Source: Sipunculus nudus
Lineage: Eukaryota; Annelida; Sipuncula; Golfingiida; Sipunculidae
Assembly: GCA_026874595.1 (NCBI GenBank)
Contig: CM049313.1
Span: forward strand, 16,987,508 to 17,051,507
DNA length: 64,000 nucleotides
Reading direction: 5' to 3'
A model generated the notes under the pieces. The model searched no databases and was not told where the DNA came from. It worked only from the letters and a program-made list of their open reading frames with translations. The first letter of the stretch is position 1. The number at the start of each line of letters is the position of its first letter. A program made the position numbers and the translations under genes. Below, piece after piece: positions 63,201-64,000 of this stretch.

Positions 63201-63660
63201 CCTACCAGGCGTATGGTAGTCAGGACGACCTCATTTCACAATCAATTTGTGAAGGCAGGAAATAATTATTGCTGCTCGTTAGAACAGCTGCTGTGTGTCC
63301 AGGCTTACACTATTATTTATAAAGACACATATTGCATGTGGCCCACTTCTAATTAAGAGATCCAAAATGAGCCATAATGTTTGTAATGTGATCGTATCCT
63401 AGTAGGATGTTTTTTCTTTTCTATGAAATTGATTAAACACACATATCATTCGAACCTGGTAAAATGTGAACGGAATAGAGTGTTGATAGCCAGGTGGTCA
63501 GTTTTATTTAAAGGTCGTTGTAATTAGACTACCGTTAATCCGGTAAATCTTTGTATGGCACTTATGTTAGCGAAAACAAAATATTTTGGCGAAGGGGGTC
63601 TGAGAGAAAGTCTAATAGAAGAGCAATATGTTTCAGGCATGATAACTGATAAAAATCACA

Positions 63661-64000
63661 TTTTGTTTTTATGTCAACAAAACAAATAGTGCAATTATGT
63701 GTAGGTGTAATTGGTAAAGTCATGCACATCAGATATTCTGTCCATTTTAAAACATTATATAAAGGTAGAAAAAATGAAATATGTGTGATTTTTTCTGAAT
63801 ATCAAATGCTTATAATTTCTAGATAATATGATGAATCAGATTGATTAATATGAGGAAGATACTTTCACTTTGTTTGAGACTGTCCTTTCATACTGTTGAA
63901 ATGTTGTGACTATGCATGTTTGTTGTTTTGCAATACCACAACGAAAAAAGCCAACTAGAGCACGAAATATATTTCGAATAAAGTTTCCTGAACCAAAAGT
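63661..64000. other. Right flank of copy B, nothing recognised
   Basis: A+T-rich sequence to the window end with no recognised feature. Confidence 0.5.

Larger units (their letters stand above)
53830..63660 (+). repeat. Segmental duplication copy B (direct, about 9.8 kb)
   Basis: Collinear with copy A (22930-46560); see that entry for the anchor pairs. Copy B lacks the 15-bp minisatellite, both LINEs, the 275-bp array, and tandem-core elements 3 and 4. It therefore better represents the pre-insertion state, although it has its own deletions. It contains the degraded exon 1. No functional gene is seen within it. Confidence 0.88.

Overview
The window looks like a stretch of A+T-rich nuclear DNA from a marine invertebrate, most likely a bivalve mollusc. 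Three things point there: a split nicotinic acetylcholine receptor (nAChR) gene with GT-AG introns; several decayed non-LTR retrotransposons; and short transposons with tandem-repeat cores and a GGACGGAC-type tract, of the kind described in bivalves (pearl or Helitron-associated elements). No prokaryotic, organellar or viral gene was recognised. The long poly-G/poly-C runs and many minisatellites fit the same picture. The species assignment is inference.

The only host gene I can support is the 5' part of an nAChR subunit on the minus strand. Exon 1 (signal peptide, coding part 37417-37535), exon 2 (2236-2449, start of the ligand-binding domain) and exon 3 (1088-1197, the classic 110-bp nAChR exon with loops D and A) are compatible in splice phase. 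Together they encode about 147 residues. The rest of the receptor (Cys-loop, four membrane helices) must lie left of base 1. Intron 1 would be about 35 kb. Exons 2 and 3 are near certain. Exon 1 rests on a signal peptide, a splice donor and matching phase.

Layout: 1-2.5 kb holds a tRNA-derived SINE-like piece, a 31-bp minisatellite and nAChR exons 3 and 2. 2.5-22.9 kb is intron 1 with tandem-core elements (5.24-6.27 and 7.20-7.88 kb), several MITE-like elements, and a foldback structure (14.39-16.26 kb) whose arms are 16-bp palindromes repeated exactly every 21 bp, enclosing a decayed LINE. 22.9-46.6 kb is copy A of a large direct segmental duplication. It contains exon 1 and later insertions: a 15-bp minisatellite, a decayed L1/Tx1-type LINE, a 275-bp tandem array with tRNA-type B boxes, a 145-bp tandem-core element and a second LINE. 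46.6-53.8 kb separates the copies and holds an inverted tandem-core element and a 1.5-kb hAT-like element. 53.8-63.7 kb is copy B, which is shorter because it lacks most of the insertions. Copy B keeps a degraded exon 1 with its splice donor, but a deletion has removed the start codon and signal peptide and two in-frame stops are present.

Functionally the window is the promoter, first-exon and first-intron landscape of one receptor gene, reshaped by duplication and transposable elements. The points most worth following are the decayed duplicate first exon, the 46-bp duplication around the start codon that creates a small upstream ORF, and the 21-bp-phased palindrome arrays.
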